Shown here: piece by piece, positions 9,080 to 17,632 of the stretch
Position numbering within the stretch: the stretch's first letter is position 1
Layout of the letters: each line of letters opens with the position of its first letter
Source: Methylobacterium haplocladii
GTDB taxonomy: Bacteria > Pseudomonadota > Alphaproteobacteria > Rhizobiales > Beijerinckiaceae
NCBI RefSeq assembly: GCF_007992175.1
Contig: NZ_BJZT01000008.1
Coordinates: forward strand, 62,001-126,000
Direction of reading: 5' to 3'
Length of the DNA: 64,000 nucleotides
The notes under the pieces: generated by a model
Told to the model about the DNA's origin: nothing
The model's database searches: none
Seen by the model: the letters and a program-made list of their open reading frames with translations, nothing else
Position numbers and translations under genes: made by a program

Positions 9080-9539
9080 TTAATCGCGGGATCTCATCCG
9101 GCCGAACGTCGCCGCTCGACGGAGCTGTGCCCGCAAATCTCGAACGAACCGTCTACCATCTGCCCAACCCCTCGACGGATCTGCCGCTCGGCGGCACAGA
9201 TGGAGCGGCAAGGCTCGACCGGTGCGCCGCATTGCGACCTTCGTTGGGCTCAAGCCTAGCTGCAAGGGCGTGCCCGGGGCAACCTTGACCGGCGAACGCT
9301 CCACTTCTGTGAGACCCTCTACGGCTGCACCGAGCAGGCCACGGACTCTTGCCCCTCGCGAGGGCGCGACCTACCTAATTTTCATCGCGCAACCCCGTCG
9401 ACCGCATGTCTTTAGACACCGTCCGCGTGACGGCAAGCCGCGGCCGGACGACCTTTTCCACATCGACGGCGGCAATGGCTTCAGGCCGGCGCCCGGACAC
9501 CCTTTCCTCGGACGGGGTCGACCAAACGGAGATGAACGC
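9080..9539. other. Intergenic region between divergent tamA and the cold-shock gene
   Basis: 460 bp with no convincing coding frame. It must hold the tamA promoter (left-going) and the promoter plus leader of the cold-shock gene (right-going). Cold-shock mRNAs often have long structured leaders, and the space would allow one, but I cannot identify a specific fold or -35/-10 pair with confidence. Confidence 0.5.
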
Positions 9540-9749
9540 ATGCAGACTGGCACCGTCAAATGGTTCGATGAAATCAAGGGTTACGGCTTCATACAGCCGG
9601 ATACCGGGGGCAGGGACGTGTTCGTCCACGTCTCCGCCGTGCAGGCGGCAGGCCTGCGCGTCCTCGCCGAGGGCCAGAAGCTGAGTTTCGAGATCGAGAA
9701 CGACCGCCGTAGCGGCAAACCGGCCGCGATCAATCTTCAGGCGAGTTGA
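9540..9749 (+). CDS. Cold-shock domain protein (CspA family, 69 aa)
   Basis: A single OB-fold cold-shock domain. RNP1 is GYGFIQP (residues 14-20, canonical KGFGFI) and RNP2 is DVFVHVSA (26-33). It binds single-stranded RNA/DNA as an RNA chaperone in the cytoplasm. Length is normal. The ATG at 9540 has GGAG about 8 nt upstream; an ATG 8 nt earlier is out of frame. It stands alone with a long upstream region. Position 33 onward (AVQAAGLRVLAEGQ) is the usual alphaproteobacterial variant. Confidence 0.95.
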   Translation: MQTGTVKWFDEIKGYGFIQPDTGGRDVFVHVSAVQAAGLRVLAEGQKLSFEIENDRRSGKPAAINLQAS

Positions 9750-9989
9750 GCACACGCGGCGGCGATACCAGCGGTTTCGTTCGCGCAACGGTCCCGAAAA
9801 AACAGCGCCGATCCACGATCTACAGCAACGGTCTTCGTTGAATGTTCATGTCAGGTCGTGCATCGACTGCCCGCGTCAGCAACCCGGCCGCTTTCGGCCA
9901 CCCACGAGCCCACAGAGGGGCCGCTTCCGCCGGACTGTGCAGCAACGCCGCTCCGGAGGGTCACTGCGTTACGACATGAGAAAGGTCAT

Positions 9990-10370
9990 ATGAGCGCATT
10001 CGACTATCGTAATTTCGACGACCGCCGCCAGCACTCGCAGAATGCCAAGGCGGCCCTGCTTGAGAAGTTCAAGTCCCGGCCTTCCCTCGACGATCCGGAG
10101 ATGATCGCCAAGGCCAAGCACCGCCAGCAAGTCGCCCAAGCTCGAGAGGACCGCGCCCGCGAACGGGAACGCATCCGCGTCGAAACCGAGCGCAAGGCGG
10201 CCGAAGAGAAGCGCCTGCGCGAAGAGGCGGAACTCAAGGCGCAGATCGAGCGCGAAGAAGCCGAAGCCCTCGCCTTCGCCGAACGCAAGGCCGCGGAAAC
10301 CGCGGAACGCAAGGCGCAACGCGATGCCCGCTATGCCGCACGCAAGGCCAAGGTGAAGATCCGTCGCTGA
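9990..10370 (+). CDS. DUF6481-type coiled-coil protein (126 aa)
   Basis: The N-terminus (SAFDYRNFDDRRQHSQNAKA then ALLEKFKSRP) is followed by an almost continuous charged helix of E, R, K and A from about residue 45 to the end, including repeats such as ERKAAE. This matches the small DUF6481 proteins of alphaproteobacteria, of unknown function. No signal peptide or membrane segment; it is cytosolic and likely coiled coil. The ATG at 9990 has GAGAAAGG about 5 nt upstream. It lies downstream of the cold-shock gene, 240 nt away, so probably has its own promoter. Confidence 0.85.
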   Translation: MSAFDYRNFDDRRQHSQNAKAALLEKFKSRPSLDDPEMIAKAKHRQQVAQAREDRARERERIRVETERKAAEEKRLREEAELKAQIEREEAEALAFAERKAAETAERKAQRDARYAARKAKVKIRR

Positions 10371-10526
10371 GGCGATCGATCCCGGTTTCGATGCGTCGGC
10401 GCCTCACCCTTTCGAAAACCGAAAGCGATCTTGAGCCGGGCTCCTCGCGAGCCTGGCTTTTTCGTTCTACAGTCTGCGCCGCATCCGCTTCGTTCATGCT
10501 GCGGAACACATTTTCGGGAGAGCGAA

Positions 10527-10700
10527 ATGGCCAGCGTCGACGTCAACATGGTGAAGTGCGCCTGCCCCGACTGCGTCTGCGTGGTCTCGGTCGAGAAGGC
10601 CGTGAAGCGCGATGAGAAAGCGTTCTGCTGTGACGAGTGTGCCGACGGCCATCCGGATCATTCCGGCTGCGACCATGCCGGCTGCGCCTGCCACGGCTGA
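10527..10700 (+). CDS. Bacterial metallothionein (SmtA/BmtA family, 57 aa)
   Basis: Ten Cys in a 57-residue protein: C11, C13, C16, C18 (KCACPDCVC), C34, C35, C38 (FCCDEC) and C48, C53, C55, plus His at 42, 45, 50 and 56. This is the cyanobacterial/pseudomonad-type metallothionein layout, a cytosolic Zn/Cd-binding cluster. The ATG at 10527 has GGGAG about 7 nt upstream. It converges with a ZnuD-like TonB receptor and shares its terminator, a setting consistent with zinc handling. No operator was recognised upstream of it. Confidence 0.92.
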   Translation: MASVDVNMVKCACPDCVCVVSVEKAVKRDEKAFCCDECADGHPDHSGCDHAGCACHG

Positions 10701-10720
10701 TCCGACCCGCTCGGAGCCAT

Positions 10721-10750
10721 GAAGGGCGCGTCCTCGCGGGCGCGCCCTTC
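10721..10750. terminator. Bidirectional hairpin between metallothionein and TonB receptor
   Basis: A perfect 10-bp inverted repeat (10721-10730 and 10741-10750, GAAGGGCGCG and its complement) lies in the 55-nt gap between two converging stop codons. The T-run is poor on both sides, so it is a probable rather than classical terminator. Confidence 0.65.
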
Positions 10751-10755
10751 TCGTT

Positions 10756-12909
10756 TCAGAACCGCGCGGTCAGAGTGAGCCGGATGTTGCGGCCCGGCAG
10801 CAGAATTTCGTCCTTCTTGAAGGATGCCGAGTTGCGGATGTCGTCGTTGAGCAGGTTTCGCCCCTGCAGGCCGAGCGTGACTTCGCTGATGCCGTAGATG
10901 CCCGGATCCAGCGGCTTCGTGTAGCTGACCTCCGCGCGCAGATCGTTCCAGCCGGGCGTCGTCGTTTCGAAGGGGGCGATCTCGGTGTGATCGAACGCGT
11001 GGAGCAGGTTCACCCGCGCGAACCAGCCGTCCGCCCGCAGAAAGACGCCGCCGCCGAGGCGGTGCGGCGGGATGCGCGGCACGTTGCTGCCGTCGTCGAA
11101 CTGCGCCCGCACGAAGTCGTACTGCGCCTCGACGCCCGCCCAGCCGTTACCCACGGGTACCGCGTCGAGCTGGGCGCCGATCTCAGCCCCGTAGAAGGTA
11201 GCGTTCTGCTGCGAGTAGACGATCTGGCGCAGTTCGTCGTCGCTGCCGCAGGAGCCGAAATCGTCCCCGCAGCGGATGCCGGTGTCGCGCTTGTAGATGA
11301 AGCCGGTGTAGCGCGTGTAGTAACCGGTCGCGTCGAGGCGCAGCGGCCCTTCGGCCCGTCGGATCGCGACCTCGACGGTGCGGGCGCGTTCGAGCCTCAG
11401 GGTCGGGTCGCCGATCTCGAAGGTCTCGGTGGCGTCGTGCGGCCCCTGCGAGAACAGCTCGTAGCCGGTGGGGGCGCGCTCGACATAGGAGCCGTTCAGG
11501 CTGGCGACGAAGCCGTAGGGCAGGTCCTGCAGAACGCCGAGGCTGAGGCTCTTCGGGGCGAAGCGGCGCGTCAGCGCGTAGGCGGCCGGGTCTTCGCCTG
11601 CGACCGGGAGATAATCGCTCGGGAATTGCCGGGCGGTGCTGTTGAGCCGATCACCCTCGATGCGGCCGGCCGCCTGGAAACGCAGGCCCTGCACGGGCGT
11701 GAGTTCCTCGAATAGGTAGAGCGCGTTCGAGCGTGATTCCGTCTGCGGCAGGAAGCTCTCGCCTTGGGTGTTCAGCACGCGGCGGCCGCTCTGGAGGCCG
11801 AGGGCGCCGGTGAGCGTTCCGAGCACGGTCGTCACCGGGACGTGCTGCAGCTCGACCCGGCCCTCCGCCTCGCGGTTCTTGAAGGTCGCCTGGATGCCGT
11901 CGATGCCGTCGCCGCCGATCCCGATCTCGTCGTGGCGGTAGACCGAGGCGCCGGCCCAGTAGCGGATCACCTCGAACGGGCCGTCGATCGGGCGGTACTC
12001 ACCGCGGGAGATCACACGGTCCTGGCGCGGATCGAGCCGGGTGCGGCTCTCGGCGGCCTCGCCGCCGGGGATCTGGTAGAGCGCGTCGTAGTGGCTGAAG
12101 GAGACGCCGACGAAGCCGCGGTCGCCGATCGCCGAGATGCCGACGGAGCCGCCCTGCGATTCGTTCGCGGAATTCCGCTGGTTGCCGGCCGGCGTGTCGT
12201 AGCTGTCGGCGGCTGACCGAAACCCGTCGGCATGGATCGCGACCCCGTCGCCACCGGCATCGACCGTGGCGGCGCCGAGCCTTCCATTGTCGACGCTGGA
12301 GAAGCCGGTGGTGACCTGGCCCTGGACGCCGTTGGGCGGAATAAAGGTCGGCACACGGTTGTTCTCGGCCGAGACCACGCCGCCGATCGCGCCGGACCCG
12401 TAGCGCAGGGTCGCGGGACCGCGGATCACCTCGATCCGGTCGGAGACCAGCGGGTTGATCGGGACCGCGTGATCCTCACCGAGTTCCGAAACGTCGCCGC
12501 TGACGACGCCGTTCTCCTGGATGCGCACCCGGGCGTTATCGAGTCCGCGAATGATCGGCCGGGAGGCTGCACCGGGTGCGTAGCTCGACGACGACAGGCC
12601 CGGCCGGTCGAAGAGGGCATCGCCGAGGGACGTCGGCTGGTTGCGGGAGATCTGGTCCTGCGTGACCATCGTGACCGGCGAGAACGTGTCCGTGACCACC
12701 GGCAGCACGCCGGTCGGGACCCGCGATCCAGCCGTACCTTTGGCCTGGACAGGACTCACCGAGGTCACGCTGAGTTCGTCCAATGTCGTCTCGGCCTGCG
12801 GGGCCGCCAGCGCGGCGAGAGGCAGCAGTCCGATCGACAACACGGTTCCGGTCAGCAGCACGCTCCGCCGAGACCCAATACCTCCTCCGGCCGCCGTCTT
12901 GTCCCGCAT
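10756..12909 (-). CDS. TonB-dependent outer-membrane receptor, ZnuD-like
   Basis: A 717-aa receptor: signal peptide (about 1-35, ending LAALAAP), plug domain (about 60-185, with QDQISRNQPTSLGDAL and RGLDNARVRIQENG), then a 22-strand barrel ending RLTLTARF. The plug segment SELGEDHAVPINPL and the barrel segment PTGYELFSQGPHDATETFE are hallmarks I associate with zinc receptors of the ZnuD group. A loop with two Cys (CGDDFGSC) resembles their zinc-binding loop. The ATG at 12909 has GAGG 5 nt upstream; a GTG just before it is possible. A Zur-like operator lies 41 nt upstream. The substrate call (zinc) is inference; heme or another metal remains possible. Confidence 0.85.
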   Translation of the reverse strand: MRDKTAAGGGIGSRRSVLLTGTVLSIGLLPLAALAAPQAETTLDELSVTSVSPVQAKGTAGSRVPTGVLPVVTDTFSPVTMVTQDQISRNQPTSLGDALFDRPGLSSSSYAPGAASRPIIRGLDNARVRIQENGVVSGDVSELGEDHAVPINPLVSDRIEVIRGPATLRYGSGAIGGVVSAENNRVPTFIPPNGVQGQVTTGFSSVDNGRLGAATVDAGGDGVAIHADGFRSAADSYDTPAGNQRNSANESQGGSVGISAIGDRGFVGVSFSHYDALYQIPGGEAAESRTRLDPRQDRVISRGEYRPIDGPFEVIRYWAGASVYRHDEIGIGGDGIDGIQATFKNREAEGRVELQHVPVTTVLGTLTGALGLQSGRRVLNTQGESFLPQTESRSNALYLFEELTPVQGLRFQAAGRIEGDRLNSTARQFPSDYLPVAGEDPAAYALTRRFAPKSLSLGVLQDLPYGFVASLNGSYVERAPTGYELFSQGPHDATETFEIGDPTLRLERARTVEVAIRRAEGPLRLDATGYYTRYTGFIYKRDTGIRCGDDFGSCGSDDELRQIVYSQQNATFYGAEIGAQLDAVPVGNGWAGVEAQYDFVRAQFDDGSNVPRIPPHRLGGGVFLRADGWFARVNLLHAFDHTEIAPFETTTPGWNDLRAEVSYTKPLDPGIYGISEVTLGLQGRNLLNDDIRNSASFKKDEILLPGRNIRLTLTARF

Positions 12910-12949
12910 CACGCCTCACAAATGAACGTTACAACGTTTCATTGCTTGG

Positions 12950-12965
12950 ATGTGATAATGTTACA
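12950..12965 (-). promoter_or_regulatory. Putative Zur-type operator of the TonB receptor
   Basis: The minus strand reads TGTAACATTATCACAT, a near-palindrome matching the site upstream of the CobW gene (38988-39003) at 14 of 16 positions. The form resembles alphaproteobacterial Zur boxes. A second imperfect inverted repeat (12921-12943, AATGAA...TTTCATT) lies between it and the start codon and may extend the operator. Confidence 0.55.
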
Positions 12966-13088
12966 AGACGTGAATCGGTGATGCTCATCGTGGCGTCGCC
13001 TGTGTGGCGAAAGCGCATCGTTTTAGGAGACGAACATTGCGCTCGGGTCGCGACGGCCGTGCGGACGAGGACGCCCGGCCTCCGACGT

Positions 13089-13937
13089 TTAGACCGGGCC
13101 GGTTGCGACGGGCCGAGATGTGTCAGATCCCCAATCGGCCCACGATCCATCATAGAGCGCGCGTGACGGACGGCCCAGCATTTCCAGAGCGAGGGAAATG
13201 ATGGCGGCGGTTACGCCGGAGCCACAGGTGGTAATGACGGGACGATCGAGATCGACGCCGGCTTCGGCGAACGCCGCGCGCAGCGATGCCTCGTCCTTCA
13301 GCCGGCCGTTGGCCTGAAGCGCCGCATAGTGGACATTGCGGGCGCCCGGCATGTGGCCCGGACGGACGCCGGGACGGGGCTCGGCCTCTTCGCCGCGGAA
13401 GCGCGGGCCGGAGCGGGCATCGACGACCTGAGCGCCATTTCGATCGAGCGCGCGTGCAACGTCGCTCGCATCGGCGACCGAGCCGTGATCGAGCCGGGCG
13501 CTGAAGTGTCGGCGCTGGCGCGGCAGTGCCTCGCCATCCTCGGTCGGATAGCCCGCGGCGATCCAGGCCGGCAGGCCGCCTTCGAGGATTTCGACATCGC
13601 GCGCACCGAAGGTCCGCAACATCCACCAGGCGCGGGGCGCCGAGAACAGACCGAGCCCGTCATAGACGATGATATGTGCACCATCGCCGATGCCGAGCGC
13701 ACGCATCCGCGAGGAAAACACCTCGGGGCGCGGCAGCATGTGCGGCAGTGACGAGGTCTCGTCGCTGACCGCATCGATGTCGAAGCGGATCGCGCCGGGA
13801 ATATGCGCGGCACGGTATTCGGCCTCGGCATCGCGGCCCTGTGCCGGCAGATACCAGGAGGCGTCGAGCACGACGATGTCGGGCGCGGTGAGATGCTCTT
13901 TCAGCCAGTCCGACGTGACGAAGGGCTTGGTCGCCAT
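13089..13937 (-). CDS. sseA: 3-mercaptopyruvate/thiosulfate sulfurtransferase
   Basis: 282 aa, two tandem rhodanese domains: an inactive N-terminal one (about 5-130, VVLDASWYLP, AHIPGAIRFDID) and a catalytic C-terminal one (about 155-275, QVVDARSGPRF, GHMPGARNVHY). The active-site loop is CGSGVT with catalytic Cys238; the GSGVT form is typical of mercaptopyruvate sulfurtransferases rather than thiosulfate enzymes. It transfers sulfur from 3-mercaptopyruvate to thiol acceptors in the cytosol. The ATG at 13937 is clear. Single gene; upstream is a 328-nt gap before a divergent small gene. Confidence 0.93.
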   Translation of the reverse strand: MATKPFVTSDWLKEHLTAPDIVVLDASWYLPAQGRDAEAEYRAAHIPGAIRFDIDAVSDETSSLPHMLPRPEVFSSRMRALGIGDGAHIIVYDGLGLFSAPRAWWMLRTFGARDVEILEGGLPAWIAAGYPTEDGEALPRQRRHFSARLDHGSVADASDVARALDRNGAQVVDARSGPRFRGEEAEPRPGVRPGHMPGARNVHYAALQANGRLKDEASLRAAFAEAGVDLDRPVITTCGSGVTAAIISLALEMLGRPSRALYDGSWADWGSDTSRPVATGPV

Positions 13938-14265
13938 GATTGTTCTCGTTCGTCGCCTTCTCGAGACCAGTCAATCACATCTGGCGCAGGCATGCACCCC
14001 AGGCGAGGACGCAGGTGCTTTCGTTCCAGATCGGATGGACACGCACGATTCGCGTGTCGAGATCCAGCGGACGCAGCGGAGTTGCATTCGCATGTTTCAC
14101 CGCAATGCCAAAGCCGTCGGGCATGGTTCTACGCAGGAACCCGACTTATCGGCTGGCCTGCCCGATCTCCGCCGGATCTGCCACGACGTGGCACCATTGG
14201 GCCTGCCGCCGGGCGCGCGATCGTCTATCTGAAGAACCGAACCGCCCATCGGAGCCGCCAGGCCT
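13938..14265. other. Intergenic region between sseA and a divergent small gene
   Basis: About 330 bp without a credible gene. Open frames here have the random Arg/Pro-rich look of non-coding high-GC DNA. It should carry the sseA promoter; no clear operator, terminator or RNA structure was recognised. Confidence 0.5.
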
Positions 14266-14514
14266 TTGACCGTCCGCGAGACCTTTCACATCGAGCTTCT
14301 CGGGCTCGACGATGGCACGCCTGCAATCCCTGTACAGCAGCGCATTTCCGTACGGGTGAGCGATCTGGAGAGCGCCACCGAACGAGCCCTGCGCGTGTTC
14401 GCCCGAGCACGCGCGCCGCAGCGTTCCCAGACCCGCGCCGAGGCGGTTCGGGTGATCGACGGCGCCGGGCGGGAGGTGTTTCGCTGGAGCCGGTTCGACG
14501 AGCCCGGCGGCTAA
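14266..14514 (+). CDS. Small hypothetical protein (82 aa)
   Basis: A compact, soluble protein with mixed beta and helical segments (ETFHIELLGLDDGTPAIPV, then a helix around SATERALRVFARARAP, then EAVRVIDGAGREVFRW). It has no Cys and no signal peptide. It begins with TTG with GGAG about 11 nt upstream. It converges on the GNAT gene with only 14 nt between stop codons. I do not recognise the family; the sequence reads like a genuine small domain. Confidence 0.6.
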   Translation: MTVRETFHIELLGLDDGTPAIPVQQRISVRVSDLESATERALRVFARARAPQRSQTRAEAVRVIDGAGREVFRWSRFDEPGG

Positions 14515-14528
14515 GCGTCCGGATCCGG

Positions 14529-15704
14529 TTATCCCGGTTTGCCGGAGCGGACGCGGCTCGCCTGGGCCCGCAGACCTTCGAGACCGGCGGCCACACGAAA
14601 CAGCGGGTCGCCGCCGCCGGCCTCGATCAATCCGTGCGCCAGCCGGCGCCGCTCGCTCCAGAAGGTCTTGATCAGCGGGAAATTCGGGGGAGCGCAGGAA
14701 TCGGCCGTCTTGATCCGGCGGTCGGCGAGCAGCGACCGTGTCACCCGCTCGACGAGTTGCGCGCCGGGCGAGTTCTTCGCCTCGGTCTCGTCGTGCGAGA
14801 TCTTCAGGAACCAGAAGGTCGACGCGCTCTCCAGCGCCAGGGAGGACGCGAGGCTGCAGCCGTCGCGGCGCAGGCGGTCGAAACGTACACGGCCGTTCGC
14901 GCCATACGACGCGATCAGTCTGCTCAGAAACTCGGCCTCCGCCGGCCGCTGTCCGATTGCCGTGCCGGCACGTCCCTTCCAGCCCGCTGCCTCCAAGGCG
15001 ACGTAGTCGGCGAGCGCATCCGCGAGGTCCGCGGGATCGCGAACGATCTGATACTCGACCGCGCCGCCTGCCGACATTCGCCGAAGGCAGCGGGCGAGCT
15101 GGCTCATCTTGCGCGGCGAGACATGAGCCGCGAGATAGCTCTCGCGCGCCGATGCCTTGCTCCCCGACACGTCGAGAAATCCGCGCTCGTGTGCCCAGAA
15201 ATCAGCCCGGCGCTGGCCGGTTTCGGCGAGGATACGGTCGAGCAGCGCGGCGAACGGGCCGTCGAGCGGCAGGTAGGGCATCAGGAGACGACGCGGCAAT
15301 CCGAGGCACCTCGGGGCATCGAGCAGCGCCCTCAACCCGCGCTCCGCATCGTCGCGTGCGAGAAGCGGAGCCCCGAAAATCGAAAAACCATGGGTCCAGC
15401 CCATCAGAGCCGGCAGCGGGATGCCCCAACGGCGGACGATGCGGCAGGGCCAGAGCGCCAAGAGGCGTGCCCCCGGCTCCTCCGGCGGCCGATCGCTGAC
15501 GCTCAGGATACGGATACCCGCGCCGAAGGCCTCGGCGGCGGCCATGGCGAAATCCGCCTCGAAGAACAGGTTCTCGACGAGGCTGTCGCGACCGAGAGTA
15601 CGCCAGGCTTCTAGCATCGGCGCCGTCGCCCCGAGCGGACGCACCGAGACGACGAGCCCGTCGGGCGTCCGGCCCAAGCGGCTTTGGCCCCTCGTGGTCC
15701 GCAT
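14529..15704 (-). CDS. GNAT-superfamily (BioF2-like/CelD-type) acyltransferase
   Basis: 391 aa with the look of COG5653/BioF2-like acetyltransferases: an N-terminal domain (FEADFAMAAAEAFGAG, LLALWPCRIVRRWGIPLPAL) and a C-terminal GNAT fold (about 200-360) with the conserved stretch ALEAAGWKGRAGTAI and later FWFLKISHDE and SPGAQLVE. These proteins modify surface polysaccharides or cellulose-type polymers. The ATG at 15704 overlaps the flippase stop (TGATG), so translation is coupled. Pairing with a flippase supports a role in acylating an exported glycan. A longer start at 15767 would overlap the flippase by 64 nt and is less likely. Confidence 0.75.
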   Translation of the reverse strand: MRTTRGQSRLGRTPDGLVVSVRPLGATAPMLEAWRTLGRDSLVENLFFEADFAMAAAEAFGAGIRILSVSDRPPEEPGARLLALWPCRIVRRWGIPLPALMGWTHGFSIFGAPLLARDDAERGLRALLDAPRCLGLPRRLLMPYLPLDGPFAALLDRILAETGQRRADFWAHERGFLDVSGSKASARESYLAAHVSPRKMSQLARCLRRMSAGGAVEYQIVRDPADLADALADYVALEAAGWKGRAGTAIGQRPAEAEFLSRLIASYGANGRVRFDRLRRDGCSLASSLALESASTFWFLKISHDETEAKNSPGAQLVERVTRSLLADRRIKTADSCAPPNFPLIKTFWSERRRLAHGLIEAGGGDPLFRVAAGLEGLRAQASRVRSGKPG

Positions 15705-17125
15705 CAAGTTGTGCGCCGTGCTCGCCGCATGATGCTTTCCGCCAGTCCGATGATGTTGAAATGCCATGCGGCTCCCGCCGCGGCGAGACCGATGACGATG
15801 GCCTTGAGCGCGAGAAGCGCTGGCATCGTGCCGCCGATCAGCAGATCGAGGCTGGCGATTGCCGCGTAGGCGCCGAGCGCGCAGGCCGTGATGAGCGCGA
15901 TGTCGAGAACGGGCAGCGGCATCCGGATCCGACCGTTGGCTCCGAAGATGTAGACGAGGCAGGCCAGCGCCTGCCCGGCGGCGAGGGCGATCGCCGCGCC
16001 CTTGACCCCTTGCTGGGGGATCAGCAGCAGCGACAAGCCGCCGGTTGCGACGAGCAGGACCGTCGAGGCGATCGCGTCCAGCGTGCTCGACCCGGTGAAG
16101 TAGATCACCTGACCGAAGTAGTAGGCGCGGAACATCATGCAGATGCTCGCTGCGATCAGAAACGGCGCCACCGCCATCGCGGAGTCCCGATAGCTCGGCC
16201 CGAGCAGGATCGACACGATCGCCTCGTCGAAGGTCAGGAAGAACACGGCGCCGAAGGCACCGATCAGCGTTAGCGCCCGCGCAGCGTCGCGGAGCACCGG
16301 CCGCGCAGCCTCCATACCGCCGTCGCGTGCGTCACGCTTGGCGATCGAGATCATCGATAGCGCGATGCTCTCGCCGAACACGACGAAGCTCTGGCGCAGA
16401 AAGTCGCCGATCGCGCCATAGGAGCCGAGATCCTCCGTGCCGACCGTCTTGCCGATGATCAGCCGGTCGATGGTCTGGGCCAGGGCGGCGATGCCGAACG
16501 AGAGCACCAGCGGCCAGCCATAGGCCAGGAGCCGCCGCGCCTCCGGCATGCTGCCGCGGCCGCGCCGGACCAGCGGCCAGACCGAGAGCCCGGCGGGAAT
16601 CGCCGCGAGCGCGTTGGCGAGCCCGACGGCGAGGACCAGATCGCGCGCGTCGCCTTCATACGCGAGAGCCATGCTGCCAAGCCCGAGCACCAGGGCGCCC
16701 CGCGATACGACGGACATGGCGACGGTCTCGGCGGCGAGCCGGGTGCGCGCGATCTCGAGAATGCCTTCGAAGATGGTCGTGCCGGCCGTCGCAGCGATCA
16801 CCGCGGCCGCGAAACGCGCTTCGACGAATCCGAAGATCGCGGCCGCAGCCGTTGCCAGGGCGGTCAGGCCCAAGAGGCCCGCAAGGATCCGGACGAGGGT
16901 GCCGATCTGCTCCGGCGCGCGTGCCTCGTCGTAGAGCGCGAAGAACGCGAATTTCGGCCATTGGCAGGTCGCGCCGTAAAGCACGATCGCCCAGGACAGG
17001 ATGAACAGGTAAGTGCCGAAGGTGTCGACGGGCGCCAGCCGCGTGAACACGGCGAGCGAAGCCATGTTGAGCGCCGCAGCCACCGCGCGAGATCCGACAT
17101 AGGTGAGGGTGTGGCGCGCGATCAT
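15704..17125 (-). CDS. Polysaccharide flippase (Wzx-like, MOP superfamily)
   Basis: A 473-aa, strongly hydrophobic protein with about 12-14 predicted membrane segments (for example LNMASLAVFTRLAP, ILAGLLGLTALATAAAAIFG, LVLSFGIAALAQTIDRLIIG, IALITACALGAYAAIASLDL). The GSRAVAAALN start and FTRLAPVDTFGTYLF segment are typical of oligosaccharide/O-unit flippases, which move lipid-linked sugars across the inner membrane. The ATG at 17125 has GGGGA upstream; the open frame extends to 17416 but that part is not protein-like. It is coupled to the downstream acyltransferase. The glycan is not identifiable; no glycosyltransferases are adjacent. Confidence 0.85.
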   Translation of the reverse strand: MIARHTLTYVGSRAVAAALNMASLAVFTRLAPVDTFGTYLFILSWAIVLYGATCQWPKFAFFALYDEARAPEQIGTLVRILAGLLGLTALATAAAAIFGFVEARFAAAVIAATAGTTIFEGILEIARTRLAAETVAMSVVSRGALVLGLGSMALAYEGDARDLVLAVGLANALAAIPAGLSVWPLVRRGRGSMPEARRLLAYGWPLVLSFGIAALAQTIDRLIIGKTVGTEDLGSYGAIGDFLRQSFVVFGESIALSMISIAKRDARDGGMEAARPVLRDAARALTLIGAFGAVFFLTFDEAIVSILLGPSYRDSAMAVAPFLIAASICMMFRAYYFGQVIYFTGSSTLDAIASTVLLVATGGLSLLLIPQQGVKGAAIALAAGQALACLVYIFGANGRIRMPLPVLDIALITACALGAYAAIASLDLLIGGTMPALLALKAIVIGLAAAGAAWHFNIIGLAESIMRRARRTT

Positions 17126-17632
17126 CCCGGTCCCCGACGCAAGCGTGACTGGACCGGGCTCGAACCCGCGCGTCGGTGCGCCTCGAGCTTTTGTAGCATA
17201 GGATACGTTACGGTCCCGCTTCCGCACCATCGCCCGTCGTCGCGACGCGGACCCCGTCGCGATCGTGTCATCTCGAAACATCTGCGTCCGGTGCGCGCTA
17301 TCCGGAGCTGTGCAGTGCACTCGCCGTGCCGCACTGCCAAGCCTTGCGGGGCCGAGGAACAATATTGCGATGCATGACCGGCGTTGACTTTGCACTGCGG
17401 CATGCGCATAGTGCAACTGCAGCGTCAGCGACCGAACAGGGTTCGCTTGAGAGGGCTGCGTGACGGTCCATGTCCGCGCTTCGCGTCGGACGCGTTCCGG
17501 CCCCTCTCTTCATAACGTGCATGCACCCTGACTGCCCCATCACGCGGGCCGTCCCCGAGACAACGGACCCATCACATTCTCGCGCCGTCCTATGGCGATC
17601 GAGTCGCGGTCCCGCTGCCCGAAAGACACCAC
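17126..17632. other. Intergenic region between flippase and RNA helicase
   Basis: About 507 bp with no supported gene. It contains divergent promoters. A tRNA T-arm-like palindrome (17154-17170, minus strand GGGTTCGAGCCCG core) is embedded near the flippase start, but no complete cloverleaf can be built. The rhlE-proximal half may be a long 5' leader, as is common for cold-induced helicases; this is speculation. Confidence 0.45.

Noticed and set aside
17154..17170. tRNA T-arm-like sequence near the flippase start
   Set aside because: Only a T-stem and loop pattern is present; acceptor, D and anticodon arms do not form, and there is no CCA end.
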